In this document: positions 41,509-48,014 of the stretch, in pieces
How positions within the stretch are numbered: the stretch's first letter is position 1
How the letters are laid out: every line of letters starts with the position of its first letter
From: Marinobacter sp. ANT_B65
Lineage (GTDB): Bacteria > Pseudomonadota > Gammaproteobacteria > Pseudomonadales > Oleiphilaceae
NCBI RefSeq assembly: GCF_002407605.1
Contig: NZ_NXGV01000002.1
Location: forward strand, 124,001-188,000
Direction of reading: 5' to 3'
DNA: 64,000 nt
The notes under the pieces: model-generated
Told to the model about the DNA's origin: nothing
What the model saw: only the letters and a program-made list of their open reading frames with translations
Databases searched by the model: none
Made by a program: the position numbers and the translations under genes

Positions 41509-41703
41509 TTAACGTTTCTTCTTGGCGGGTTTACGAAAATGACCAGCCAAAAGCAAAGTTACACAAATGAGAAGTATCAGAAAAAGGACCAGCAACAAGG
41601 TTCCTGAATCCACATTGGAAACTATCGATACCTGCGTGCTGAAACCCGTTGTCGCACCGCAATTACGGTTGAACACCAAGGCACGAAGGTGGCTGGAATG
41701 AAA
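41509..41703 (-). pseudogene. Fragment related to the cassette lipoprotein gene
   Basis: The minus-strand frame has no start codon and contains VFNRNCGATTGFSTQVSIVS, nearly identical to the segment VFNRDCGATTGFSTQVSIVS of the cassette lipoprotein at 44.5-44.9 kb. It then continues into an unrelated hydrophobic span and a Lys-rich tail. It is a truncated copy joined to other DNA, in the same frame as and directly after the CWC gene stop. Confidence 0.5.
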
Positions 41704-41916
41704 TCACTGGCCATTTTTATGCTTTAGCGCACAGGGCTTGCAGATACAGGCTTTGTTTTTGGCTGCATCAACGACCTGGTTTAACAGGCTGTCAGGAAAC
41801 GTAATTTCCTCGTCCATACACCAGCATGGTTTACTGCTATTTGCCAAACAACCACAGTGATTAGGTTTATTGCACAAAGGGCAATTTTCAGGGTTTACAT
41901 ATTCTTCTTTATTCAT
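41704..41916 (-). CDS. Cysteine-rich CWC-family protein
   Basis: A 70-residue protein with nine cysteines: ENCPLCNKPNHCGC, KPCWCMDEEITFPDSLLNQV and ACICKPCALKHK. This is the cysteine-rich CWC family, probably zinc-binding, of unknown function. No strong ribosome site is visible. It sits in the distal, decayed part of the integron; whether it is a former cassette gene is unclear. Confidence 0.7.
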   Translation of the reverse strand: MNKEEYVNPENCPLCNKPNHCGCLANSSKPCWCMDEEITFPDSLLNQVVDAAKNKACICKPCALKHKNGQ

Positions 41917-42036
41917 AAAACAACCAGGCTAAGGAACATTACCCCCTCCCTCTCAGTTTAGCAGCGATGTATGGTGCGAGGCCTGTCACCACAAGAACAA
42001 CAGGGCCGAAACGAATTCAATGCAACTGCCAGGTTT

Positions 42037-42262
42037 TCAGAATACTGCGCGGGCCTTCATAATACTCGCCGGCCCAGCACGGAATGTTGGGCTGTGGGCG
42101 TCAGCAGCTAGCATGTATTCTGTATTATCGTGGGCATCAAGAGCCGCTTGCGCTGCCCATTTTTCCACAATAGTAAATTTATTCTCATCTGCATCATCGC
42201 TTAACAACTCGTACCGGAGAGCAACTCAGGTGCGCCCGATAACAGCCACTGGATATGTGATG
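42037..42262 (-). pseudogene. Broken antibiotic-biosynthesis-monooxygenase (ABM) gene
   Basis: The minus-strand frame ends with an ABM-domain C-terminus: YELLSDDADENKFTIVEKWA, then AALDAHDNTEYMLAADAHS and a final IMKARAVF. The N-terminal part (ITYPVAVIGR) is joined to it directly across an in-frame TGA, with roughly 30-40 codons missing. It is a decayed member of the ABM type, distinct from the two intact ABM cassettes. Confidence 0.6.
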
Positions 42263-42270
42263 GCAGCTCA

Positions 42271-42395
42271 CTACTGTGAGAGTATATTGTCCACATGGGC
42301 CGAACCTGCATCTTTTTGGCAGTGCTGACAGTGACACAGGTAAAAGCTGTCAAAGTCGCCTTTTACCTCAAAGCCAACGGTGCCACTGACTTCCT
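42271..42395 (-). pseudogene. Internal fragment of a GFA-family (CENP-V/GFA) gene
   Basis: A minus-strand frame of about 40 codons reads VSGTVGFEVKGDFDSFYLCH followed by CQHCQKDAGSAH, a typical zinc-binding segment of glutathione-dependent formaldehyde-activating enzyme homologues. Both ends of the gene are missing and it overlaps the 3' end of the DUF4345 gene in another frame. Confidence 0.55.
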
Positions 42396-42752
42396 GAAAT
42401 TCAGTGCCAATGCTCCAAACACTACCTCTGCGGCCAGATATACGTACATTAATATGTTGGGTTGACCATCGACCAGGATACCCATCAGACGACCAAAAGC
42501 CATAGATAACAATGTGGTTGCAACGATCACTAAAGCCAAGGCTATGTCTTTCCTCAATGTCATTACGAATATTAAAGCAACACCGATCGCAAGCTGTGCG
42601 CCGCCATAAGTTGCTCTAAAATCTATAGTTGCTGACGCTGAACTGGGGCTTGAGCCTGTAACCAAATTTGCCATTTCAATTGGAGCCACAATAAAAAAAG
42701 CGCCATACAGCAAAAAAAACAGAGCAGTCAAATAAACCAATAATTTCGACAT
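42363..42752 (-). CDS. DUF4345-like membrane protein
   Basis: A 129-residue protein with four membrane spans: LLVYLTALFFLLYGAFFIVAP, the YGGAQLAIGVALIFV turn after FRAT, ALALVIVATTLLSMAFGRLMG and MYVYLAAEVVFGALAL. The pattern fits the DUF4345 family of unknown function. AGGAG precedes the ATG. Its last residues (RKSVAPLALR) run over the GFA fragment, so the C-terminus may have been altered by the rearrangement. Confidence 0.65.
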   Translation of the reverse strand: MSKLLVYLTALFFLLYGAFFIVAPIEMANLVTGSSPSSASATIDFRATYGGAQLAIGVALIFVMTLRKDIALALVIVATTLLSMAFGRLMGILVDGQPNILMYVYLAAEVVFGALALNFRKSVAPLALR

Positions 42753-42784
42753 ACCTACTCCTATAGTAATGTTTGAAAAGAGGC

Positions 42785-43151
42785 CTCAACGCTGAGCGAA
42801 GCGGTGCCTTACTGCCAACGAACACATGGCGCTCGGCTTTTACTCCCGGGTCGGTATCAAGTGTTCCGAGTGGGAGACCATAGACCTCGAGGGCTGCATC
42901 GAACCTGATGTAGAGGCTGGAGCCGCAGTTTGAGCAGAAGCCTTTATGCTCACCCGGGGAAGATTCGTAGAACTTCAGTAACTCCTGACCTTTGACGGTG
43001 TTCCAATCCGAGGATGCACCTTAGCCCGCGTTCTGAACGCCGAGGAATGAAGCTTGCGGCACATTGAACAGTGACAGTTCAGAACATCCGTCAGAGGACC
43101 ATTAATTTCGTACTGAATACCCCCGCAGAGACAACTACCTGTTTGCTTCAT
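42785..43151 (-). pseudogene. Frameshifted GFA-family gene in a decayed cassette
   Basis: From ATG 43151, behind a strong GGAGG, the frame reads MKQTGSCLCGGIQYEINGPL and continues with NCHCSMCRKLH, then breaks after AKVHP. The next frame continues SDWNTVKGQELLKFYESSPG, then GEHKGFCSNCGSSLYIRFD. A one-base deletion near 43015 explains the break. The C-terminus is also cut. The start is 18 bp from the attC boundary at 43169, as expected for a cassette gene. Confidence 0.75.
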
Positions 43152-43168
43152 TTATTCACCTCCTTGTG

Positions 43169-43236
43169 TGATAACGCCTCAATCAGCCGACGCCGAAGGC
43201 GGTCGGCTGGATTGATTTTTTATACGCTGGTTGTAT
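43169..43236 (-). repeat. attC site of the nucleotidyltransferase cassette
   Basis: Plus strand: TGATAAC at 43169-43175 to GTTGTAT at 43230-43236. Between them, CAGCCGACGCC and GGCGGTCGGCTG pair imperfectly into the folded stem of an attC (68 bp). Confidence 0.75.
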
Positions 43237-43834
43237 ACAGTGTCAGTTCTTTTAAAGCTTCATAATCATCAGGGTTTTGATAAACATTTCTAAAAAGTTC
43301 AAAAGCAATCAAATCATTTTCTTTTAGCCAGGACAGGCTACTCTTTGCTCCAAAAAACCACTTATCCCTTAAAATAAAATATGTCTCAAGAAGGTTATAC
43401 TGCAACCCAGCCCTTCTATGATTTCCTTCTACATCACCTTTATGCACCCGTTTTAGGTTTTTTATTCTCAACTCAACAATGTTTAATTTTTCTTTTTTAG
43501 TTAATGGATCTGGACCATTTTTTATTATTTTATTTATTTCTTTTAATAATTTACTTCCATAACCTAATTTATCAACAGCGCAGAATGCTGCGCCCATTTG
43601 AACAAAATGAGTTGGATTTTTCATGGACTCCGTAGGATATATCCATGCATCAAGAAAAATACCTTCAAAGTCACGGAAGTCTTCCGAAATACGCGGAGAG
43701 TCAAGAAAGCACGCCATATCTACATCACTTTCTTCTGTTGCATCCCCTCTTGCTCTTGAACCATAAATAATTACAGTATGCGGGTCATACTTATTAACAA
43801 CCTCATTTACAGCAATTTTTGTAGTTTTATCCAT
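43220..43834 (-). CDS. Cassette-encoded nucleotidyltransferase
   Basis: A 204-residue protein with an N-terminal Pol-beta-like nucleotidyltransferase domain: IIYGSRARGDATEESDVDMACF has the G-S-x10-D-x-D metal motif and a third Asp is likely in LDAWIYP. A helical C-terminal region (LTKKEKLNIVELRIKNLKRV; YNLLETYFILRDKWFFG) follows, resembling that of MNT/KNTase-type enzymes. It could modify an aminoglycoside-like small molecule, a tRNA or a partner protein; no HEPN partner gene is seen. Codon use is strongly AT-rich. The 120 bp between start and cassette boundary hold a short frame of about 40 codons without an ATG start. Confidence 0.75.
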   Translation of the reverse strand: MDKTTKIAVNEVVNKYDPHTVIIYGSRARGDATEESDVDMACFLDSPRISEDFRDFEGIFLDAWIYPTESMKNPTHFVQMGAAFCAVDKLGYGSKLLKEINKIIKNGPDPLTKKEKLNIVELRIKNLKRVHKGDVEGNHRRAGLQYNLLETYFILRDKWFFGAKSSLSWLKENDLIAFELFRNVYQNPDDYEALKELTLYTTSV

Positions 43835-43957
43835 ATATACCTTATCTTAGAATCAAAATACTGCATTAATTCAGTAAATTCTATTTTATTGTCTTTTAAT
43901 GCTTTTATCTTTGAATCAGACAGCGAAGTTAGCTATGTATATATAATTTGATGAAGC

Positions 43958-44017
43958 GTATAACGCCAGCGGCAAGGGCGCGACGACAGGAGCGTCCCTT
44001 GACCGCACTTGTTATGC
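43958..44017 (-). repeat. attC site of the DUF1493 cassette
   Basis: GTATAAC (43958-43964) to GTTATGC (44011-44017) on the plus strand, with CCAGCGGCAAGGGCG/CGTCCCTTGACCG stem arms (60 bp). Confidence 0.8.
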
Positions 44018-44026
44018 GCATTTATT

Positions 44027-44428
44027 TTACACCACCAGCCAAACGGCCACCAATACACAAGAAAAAATGCCAATTGTTAGCACATCTTGAACAAGGATAG
44101 CTCTTTTAAACTTCTGATAATAAACCGGATTTCTATCCGGCAAGAACCACGACCCTTGTTTGCAAACCTCAATTAAATGACCAACAGAAACCGGATAATA
44201 TCCATACTCAGAATTGTCGATTCTACCTGTCTCAGGGGCAAAGTGAAGGTTGAAATCAAGAGCACTTAAGTCAAGATTGAAAAGTTTCTCGATGTCTTCA
44301 ATTAACTCGAAAGCATCATCTCCGGTCATGCCAAGCTCACCTTCGAGATACATTTCAGATGATATATCTCCGAACTTTACCCCCGAATGATAGGAGACCA
44401 GTTCTTTCAATTTATTCTCAATGCTCAT
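44027..44428 (-). CDS. DUF1493-family protein
   Basis: A 133-residue protein of the DUF1493 type: an acyl-carrier-like helical N-terminus with EGELGMTGDDAFELIEDIEKLF, a short beta part, and a C-terminal membrane span (LTIGIFSCVLVAVWLVV). No Ser suitable for phosphopantetheine is evident, so a carrier role is not supported. The leader in the cassette is only about 17 nt and shows no Shine-Dalgarno sequence. Confidence 0.7.
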   Translation of the reverse strand: MSIENKLKELVSYHSGVKFGDISSEMYLEGELGMTGDDAFELIEDIEKLFNLDLSALDFNLHFAPETGRIDNSEYGYYPVSVGHLIEVCKQGSWFLPDRNPVYYQKFKRAILVQDVLTIGIFSCVLVAVWLVV

Positions 44429-44438
44429 TATTCAGAAC

Positions 44439-44525
44439 GCATAACGCTAATGATAAGCGGCGCCCGACCAGGGCGTCCGGTGGACGGCCGCCAGGCCGGG
44501 AACGTACTTAATTGAATTGTTAGGC
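44439..44525 (-). repeat. attC site of the lipoprotein cassette
   Basis: GCATAAC (44439-44445) to GTTAGGC (44519-44525). The centre shares GTCCGGTGGACGGCCGCC and the following CAGGCCGGGAACG with the two ABM-cassette attC sites, so these cassettes share an attC lineage. Confidence 0.88.
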
Positions 44526-44531
44526 TTTAAT

Positions 44532-44891
44532 TCAGTCACCATAGTTGATAACAACACCGGCCACCAATGTTGCTTGCTTGAAGACCTTAGCTGAACCAAG
44601 CCCGTCCAGGCGCAGAACAGAGTCCGATTCCCACTGGATTTGCAGCGGAATAGTTCCCGCAAGGATGAGGGCGTTCCCTGCATCATTTGATAAAACGTTT
44701 TCACCTGAAACAATTGATACTTGTGTGCTGAAGCCCGTTGTCGCACCACAATCGCGATTGAACACCACCGCCCTAGCGTGGCCAGAAGGCGAGCTAATTG
44801 CTTGGGAAACTTCATTTCCGCAAGTGGCACCGCAGCCAGTTAGTGCAGCGAAACTGAGGGACATTGCGGCCAATTGGAGTATCAATTTCAT
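44532..44891 (-). CDS. Cassette-encoded small lipoprotein
   Basis: A 119-residue predicted lipoprotein: MKLILQLAAMSLSFAALTGC is a signal with lipobox. The mature domain has SPSGHARAVVFNRDCGATTG and a beta-rich C-terminus (IPLQIQWESDSVLRL). The start at 44891 lies two bases after the attC core GTTAGGC, so the recombination core itself (TTAGGCAT) supplies the leader and the AGG of the ribosome site. A related broken copy lies at 41.5-41.7 kb. Function unknown. Confidence 0.75.
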   Translation of the reverse strand: MKLILQLAAMSLSFAALTGCGATCGNEVSQAISSPSGHARAVVFNRDCGATTGFSTQVSIVSGENVLSNDAGNALILAGTIPLQIQWESDSVLRLDGLGSAKVFKQATLVAGVVINYGD

Positions 44892-44893
44892 AT

Positions 44894-44992
44894 GCCTAAC
44901 GCCGCCATAAACGGCTGCCGAAGCAACGCGTAGGCAGTCCGGTGGAGGCCACGGCTTTCGTGGCCGTAACAAATTTGATGGCCTTGTTATGC
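44894..44992 (-). repeat. attC site of the DUF3592 cassette
   Basis: GCCTAAC (44894-44900) to GTTATGC (44986-44992), 99 bp, with GCCGCCATAAACGG...AGTCCGGTGGAGGCC and CGGCTTTCGTGGCCG inner stems. Confidence 0.85.
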
Positions 44993-45445
44993 TTTTCCAT
45001 ATCGTCCGAGGACGCTGCTAAAGAAAAAGCAAACACCGCCAATGAAAAAAGACAGTAGCGAAAAAAGAAAATGAGGCCCCTGTACCAGCACAGCCAGAGC
45101 TGGGTAGTAAGGAGAAACATAGGCGGTCACGGTTTTCTGCAAGGGAGCCTCTAAGCCGATGGGTACACAGACACACATGATAGAGCTTTGAAACTTGTGG
45201 TCTTGGAAGTGGTACTCGTACTTGACTGACGGCCACGAAAAAGATCCACCCGATCCAATTCGGCTTCTAAAACTGGGGCCGCCATCAGATTGGACGTAGG
45301 TATTATTTGACGAAGAAATTAACGTTGCCTCAGTGGGTTGCCAAGACTTTGTGGAAATACTGAAAATCAAATATGCCAATCCGATAATGACAAATAAAAC
45401 TCCGATTTTATGGAGTTTGCTGCGTAACTTCTTAATTTCGTCCAT
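44987..45445 (-). CDS. Cassette-encoded DUF3592-type membrane protein
   Basis: A 152-residue protein with two membrane spans (residues about 16-35 and the C-terminal LFSLLSFFIGGVCFFFSSVL) around a domain with SFSWPSVKYEYHFQDHKFQS and TAYVSPYYPALAVLVQG, the DUF3592 pattern. The ATG at 45445 has AGGA upstream; a start ten codons earlier would lie inside the neighbouring attC and is rejected. Confidence 0.7.
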   Translation of the reverse strand: MDEIKKLRSKLHKIGVLFVIIGLAYLIFSISTKSWQPTEATLISSSNNTYVQSDGGPSFRSRIGSGGSFSWPSVKYEYHFQDHKFQSSIMCVCVPIGLEAPLQKTVTAYVSPYYPALAVLVQGPHFLFSLLSFFIGGVCFFFSSVLGRYGKA

Positions 45446-45471
45446 GATTCCTGGCGTTGATTTGTCAAAAG

Positions 45472-45527
45472 GCATAACGCCTAAAGAAGCCGCGCATTTA
45501 TGCGTCGGCTTGCTTTACTTGTTATGT
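45472..45527 (-). repeat. attC site of the cassette with the reversed ORF
   Basis: GCATAAC (45472-45478) to GTTATGT (45521-45527), only 56 bp, with AAGCCGCGCAT / ATGCGTCGGCTT arms. It is the shortest attC of the array. Confidence 0.82.
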
Positions 45528-45598
45528 GTTTGTACGCACCAGCTTATTGGCATACGGCTTGCTACCTAAACTATAGCCATCAATATTAGGAGTTAACT

Positions 45599-46057
45599 AT
45601 GCAAATTGGAAGCTCAACAAGCGCATTACCGATAACGCCAACACAGAAAAGCGGCAATAATTTTCCGCCCAATACACCCGCTACCGGCAATATGCAGCCT
45701 GAAAAGCCATTTGTTCGTGAACTTGCCGAATCATTTGACCCTAAGAATATGAGCTACAAAGAATCCATGGATCTTGCCAATGCTTTAATGAAAGCTGGAG
45801 AAGGTGATTTAAGCTCAGCATTTTTACCCCCACCACTTTTAAAAGTTAATAGCGATGGAAGTGTAAGTGACATGAGGGGAACGCCTGAAGGTGATGCCAA
45901 AATGAATGCCAAATTCAATATGTTTGATTTACTTGAAGCTAGGATTGATTTCAATAAAGGTATGAATATGCCAACAAACTTACTTGAAGATTCATATTCC
46001 TTTTTAGAAAAAATCCAAGTGGCTCAAAATACTCCGAGTATCAATGAGTACACATAA
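45599..46057 (+). CDS. Cassette ORF in reverse orientation, function unknown
   Basis: A 152-residue hydrophilic protein read on the plus strand, against the other cassette genes. AGGAG lies seven bases before the ATG and the stop codon is formed at the attC boundary of the next cassette. There is no signal peptide or membrane span. The N-terminus is rich in Ser/Thr/Pro/Asn, followed by FDPKNMSYKESMDLANALMK and a helical C-terminus (DSYSFLEKIQVAQN). I do not recognise the family. It must use its own promoter, probably in the 70 bp at 45528-45598, since array transcription would be antisense to it. Confidence 0.7.
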   Translation: MQIGSSTSALPITPTQKSGNNFPPNTPATGNMQPEKPFVRELAESFDPKNMSYKESMDLANALMKAGEGDLSSAFLPPPLLKVNSDGSVSDMRGTPEGDAKMNAKFNMFDLLEARIDFNKGMNMPTNLLEDSYSFLEKIQVAQNTPSINEYT

Positions 46058-46152
46058 CGCCCACATAAGCGGACTAAAATAGTGGGCTAAAATTTGTTGA
46101 GGAACGAAACATAGCCCGCTGTTTTTGTTCCGATTTTATGTGCTTGTTAACT
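46052..46152 (-). repeat. attC site of the LysE cassette
   Basis: ACATAAC (46052-46058) to GTTAACT (46146-46152), 101 bp, with GCCCACATAAGCGG.../...CCGATTTTATGTGC outer pairing and AGTGGGCTAAA / TAGCCCGCT inner pairing. Confidence 0.8.
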
Positions 46153-46781
46153 TACGCTCTTACTGTAAAAAGGCTTATCCCCATACCAACAAACAATCCA
46201 CCACTGATGCGATGAAACCACTTTACATTTTTTGAATTAGAAAGAAACCCTTTAGCTCTTTGGGCTAAATATCCATAGCTAGATAATGATAGAAACGAAA
46301 AGAACATAAATATTAAAGTCATAACAGAAAACTGGGAGAGTATTGGCAGCTCTGGATTTAAGAATTGAGGAAAAAGAGCAGCAAAAAAGATTATTGGTTT
46401 AGGGTTAGTTATTGCAACAAGTAAACCTTCTTTAAAATAAGATGAAAGACTACGTTGCTCTTTTTCCAGTTTATAAGGTGAGTCTGTTTTAGTTCTCTTA
46501 CTTGAACGTATTTGTTTAATACCTAAATAAATTAAATAGCATGCTCCAACTATTTTAACCGCCATAAACACCTTGGCGGATGCTAAAAGAATTGCGCTCA
46601 GACCCGTTATAGAAAGAATGGACAGAAACATCAAGCCAATGATATTTCCCAAAGCTGATAGCATAACGCACTTAACTCCATTAACAGCGCCGTTATAAAT
46701 CGCTAGAAATATTGCTGGTCCAGGACTAATAATGTAAAAAAAAGAAACAAAAGCATAAATCAGTAATGTATCGTAATTCAT
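46152..46781 (-). CDS. LysE/RhtB-family exporter (cassette gene)
   Basis: A 209-residue inner-membrane protein with six spans. The family signature SPGPAIFLAIYNGAVNG is in helix 1-2, followed by GLSAILLASAKVFMAVKIVGACYLIYLGIKQIRSS and a later LVAITNPKPIIFFAALFPQF. These exporters extrude amino acids such as homoserine, threonine or leucine, or other small molecules. LysE proteins are frequent in integron cassettes. The stop is at the attC boundary. Confidence 0.88.
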   Translation of the reverse strand: MNYDTLLIYAFVSFFYIISPGPAIFLAIYNGAVNGVKCVMLSALGNIIGLMFLSILSITGLSAILLASAKVFMAVKIVGACYLIYLGIKQIRSSKRTKTDSPYKLEKEQRSLSSYFKEGLLVAITNPKPIIFFAALFPQFLNPELPILSQFSVMTLIFMFFSFLSLSSYGYLAQRAKGFLSNSKNVKWFHRISGGLFVGMGISLFTVRA

Positions 46782-46796
46782 AATTTCTCAAGAGTA

Positions 46797-46868
46797 AGTT
46801 AACGCCTTGCTCACCGGAAAATTAGGAGCGCAGCGAGTAATTTTTCCAAGTGCAGCAACTTGTTAGTT
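46797..46868 (-). repeat. attC site of the DUF3223 cassette
   Basis: AGTTAAC (46797-46803) to GTTAGTT (46862-46868), 72 bp, with CTTGCTCACCGGAAAATTA and the complementary TAATTTTTCCAAGTG arm. Confidence 0.82.
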
Positions 46869-47516
46869 TTTCAATTTACGCAGATTTGCTTCTGCACTAA
46901 GCAACTGTAAAGTCGCATTATTTTGATGATAACTACGCCATTCTTCTACCAATTGAGGATCAGTTACTTGCCCACGCTGATCTGTATCATCTGGCTTGGG
47001 ATTTGTTAAAGCAACTGATTCAATATCTATTTGACGTTCATTGAGGAAATTATTTAAAAGACTGTCAAATGAAGGGATTACGTAAGAAACATGGCTATTA
47101 TCATAAGTTAACCTAACTCCGAGTATTGGGCACACATCAACTTCCTCTAACTGAGAACTTTTATACGCCATAATCAACTCTTTAACGGCTCTCCTAAATG
47201 CAATTGAGGTTACCGTTTTCTGAGACGCGGGTTGTATACAGTGTACCCAACTACAATCAATTTCAGTGCCATCTACTCTGTGAATATATAAGCACCGATT
47301 ATTGTGAAAGTCTCTTTGAACCTTAATATGATCTATCCCAGCACCTTTCTTTTCTTCGAACTCAGAATGAAGCGTAAATAGAGACGCAAAAAAATGCTCA
47401 TCCTCAACACTAAGTCGCTCACCTTCTTCATATTGATTTATTCTGAGACGAGCCTCTTCAGTAGCACTTTTTTTGGTTCTAAATTGGTATATTCCAAAAG
47501 CAATCGGTTTTGCCAC
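46863..47516 (-). CDS. DUF3223-family protein (cassette gene)
   Basis: A 217-residue protein starting at GTG behind AAGGAG. Residues 5-95 match the DUF3223/DCL-like domain (IAFGIYQFRTKKSATEEARL; GAGIDHIKVQRDFHNNRC; GTEIDCSWVHCI). The C-terminal part, DVCPILGVRLTYDNSHVSYV, resembles the HNH-like region seen in some members, but the expected His pair is incomplete, so nuclease activity is doubtful. Function unknown; homologues are common in cassettes and mobile DNA. Confidence 0.75.
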   Translation of the reverse strand: MAKPIAFGIYQFRTKKSATEEARLRINQYEEGERLSVEDEHFFASLFTLHSEFEEKKGAGIDHIKVQRDFHNNRCLYIHRVDGTEIDCSWVHCIQPASQKTVTSIAFRRAVKELIMAYKSSQLEEVDVCPILGVRLTYDNSHVSYVIPSFDSLLNNFLNERQIDIESVALTNPKPDDTDQRGQVTDPQLVEEWRSYHQNNATLQLLSAEANLRKLKN

Positions 47517-47532
47517 CTTACTCTCCTTGAAA

Positions 47533-47616
47533 AACTAACGCTGAAATAAGCGGCGGCTAAAAGCCGTCCGGTGGACGGCCGCCAGGCCGGGAACGAACTT
47601 GATTGACTGGTTAAAT
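47533..47616 (-). repeat. attC site of ABM cassette copy 2
   Basis: AACTAAC (47533-47539) to GTTAAAT (47610-47616), 84 bp, with AAGCGGCGGC...GCCGTCC and GGACGGCCGCC arms. Nearly identical to the attC at 49079-49162. Confidence 0.88.
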
Positions 47617-47928
47617 GCCATAAGCCCGCTCAACCTTTGCAACTCGGACTTTGAATTCGGAATACCAAGCTTTATGGCCCAAACGCTGGGCCTCAAGGTG
47701 CTCAGCATTTTGCTTCCAGTTCCTGATCGCTTCCTCGCTGGCCCAGTACGAAACAGTGATACCAACATCCTCACGGGCTGACTCGATACCAAGAAACCCT
47801 TCCTGCTCGGCGGCCAGTTCGACCATTCTGTCTGCCATAGCACCGTAACCATGATCACCATCCGTGCGGACAGAGCTAAAAATCACCGCGTAATATGGCG
47901 GACTCGGAGTATTAGCGATCCCTGACAT
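47611..47928 (-). CDS. ABM-domain monooxygenase-like protein, copy 2
   Basis: A 105-residue single-domain protein of the antibiotic biosynthesis monooxygenase (ABM, ferredoxin-like fold) family: YYAVIFSSVRTDGDHGYGAM, EGFLGIESAREDVGITVSYW, then SEEAIRNWKQNAEHLEAQRLG and the C-terminal WYSEFKVRVAKVERAYGI. The WYSEF...RVAKVER ending is typical of YgiN/heme-degradation-like ABM proteins. It differs from the copy at 49157-49474 at only three residues (6, 40 and 41). AGGAAG precedes the ATG. The reaction is unknown. Confidence 0.85.
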   Translation of the reverse strand: MSGIANTPSPPYYAVIFSSVRTDGDHGYGAMADRMVELAAEQEGFLGIESAREDVGITVSYWASEEAIRNWKQNAEHLEAQRLGHKAWYSEFKVRVAKVERAYGI

Positions 47929-47942
47929 AACTTCCTCTTGGC

Positions 47943-48014
47943 ATTTAACGCCCGCATTTGCGGCTGGCTTGGAGCGCAGCGGAAAACCAGTCCGACAACA
48001 TGCGCTTGTTAGCC
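47943..48014 (-). repeat. attC site of the nuclease cassette
   Basis: ATTTAAC (47943-47949) to GTTAGCC (48008-48014), 72 bp, with GCCCGCATTTGCGGCTGGCTT/ACCAGTCCGACAACATGCGC arms. Confidence 0.87.
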
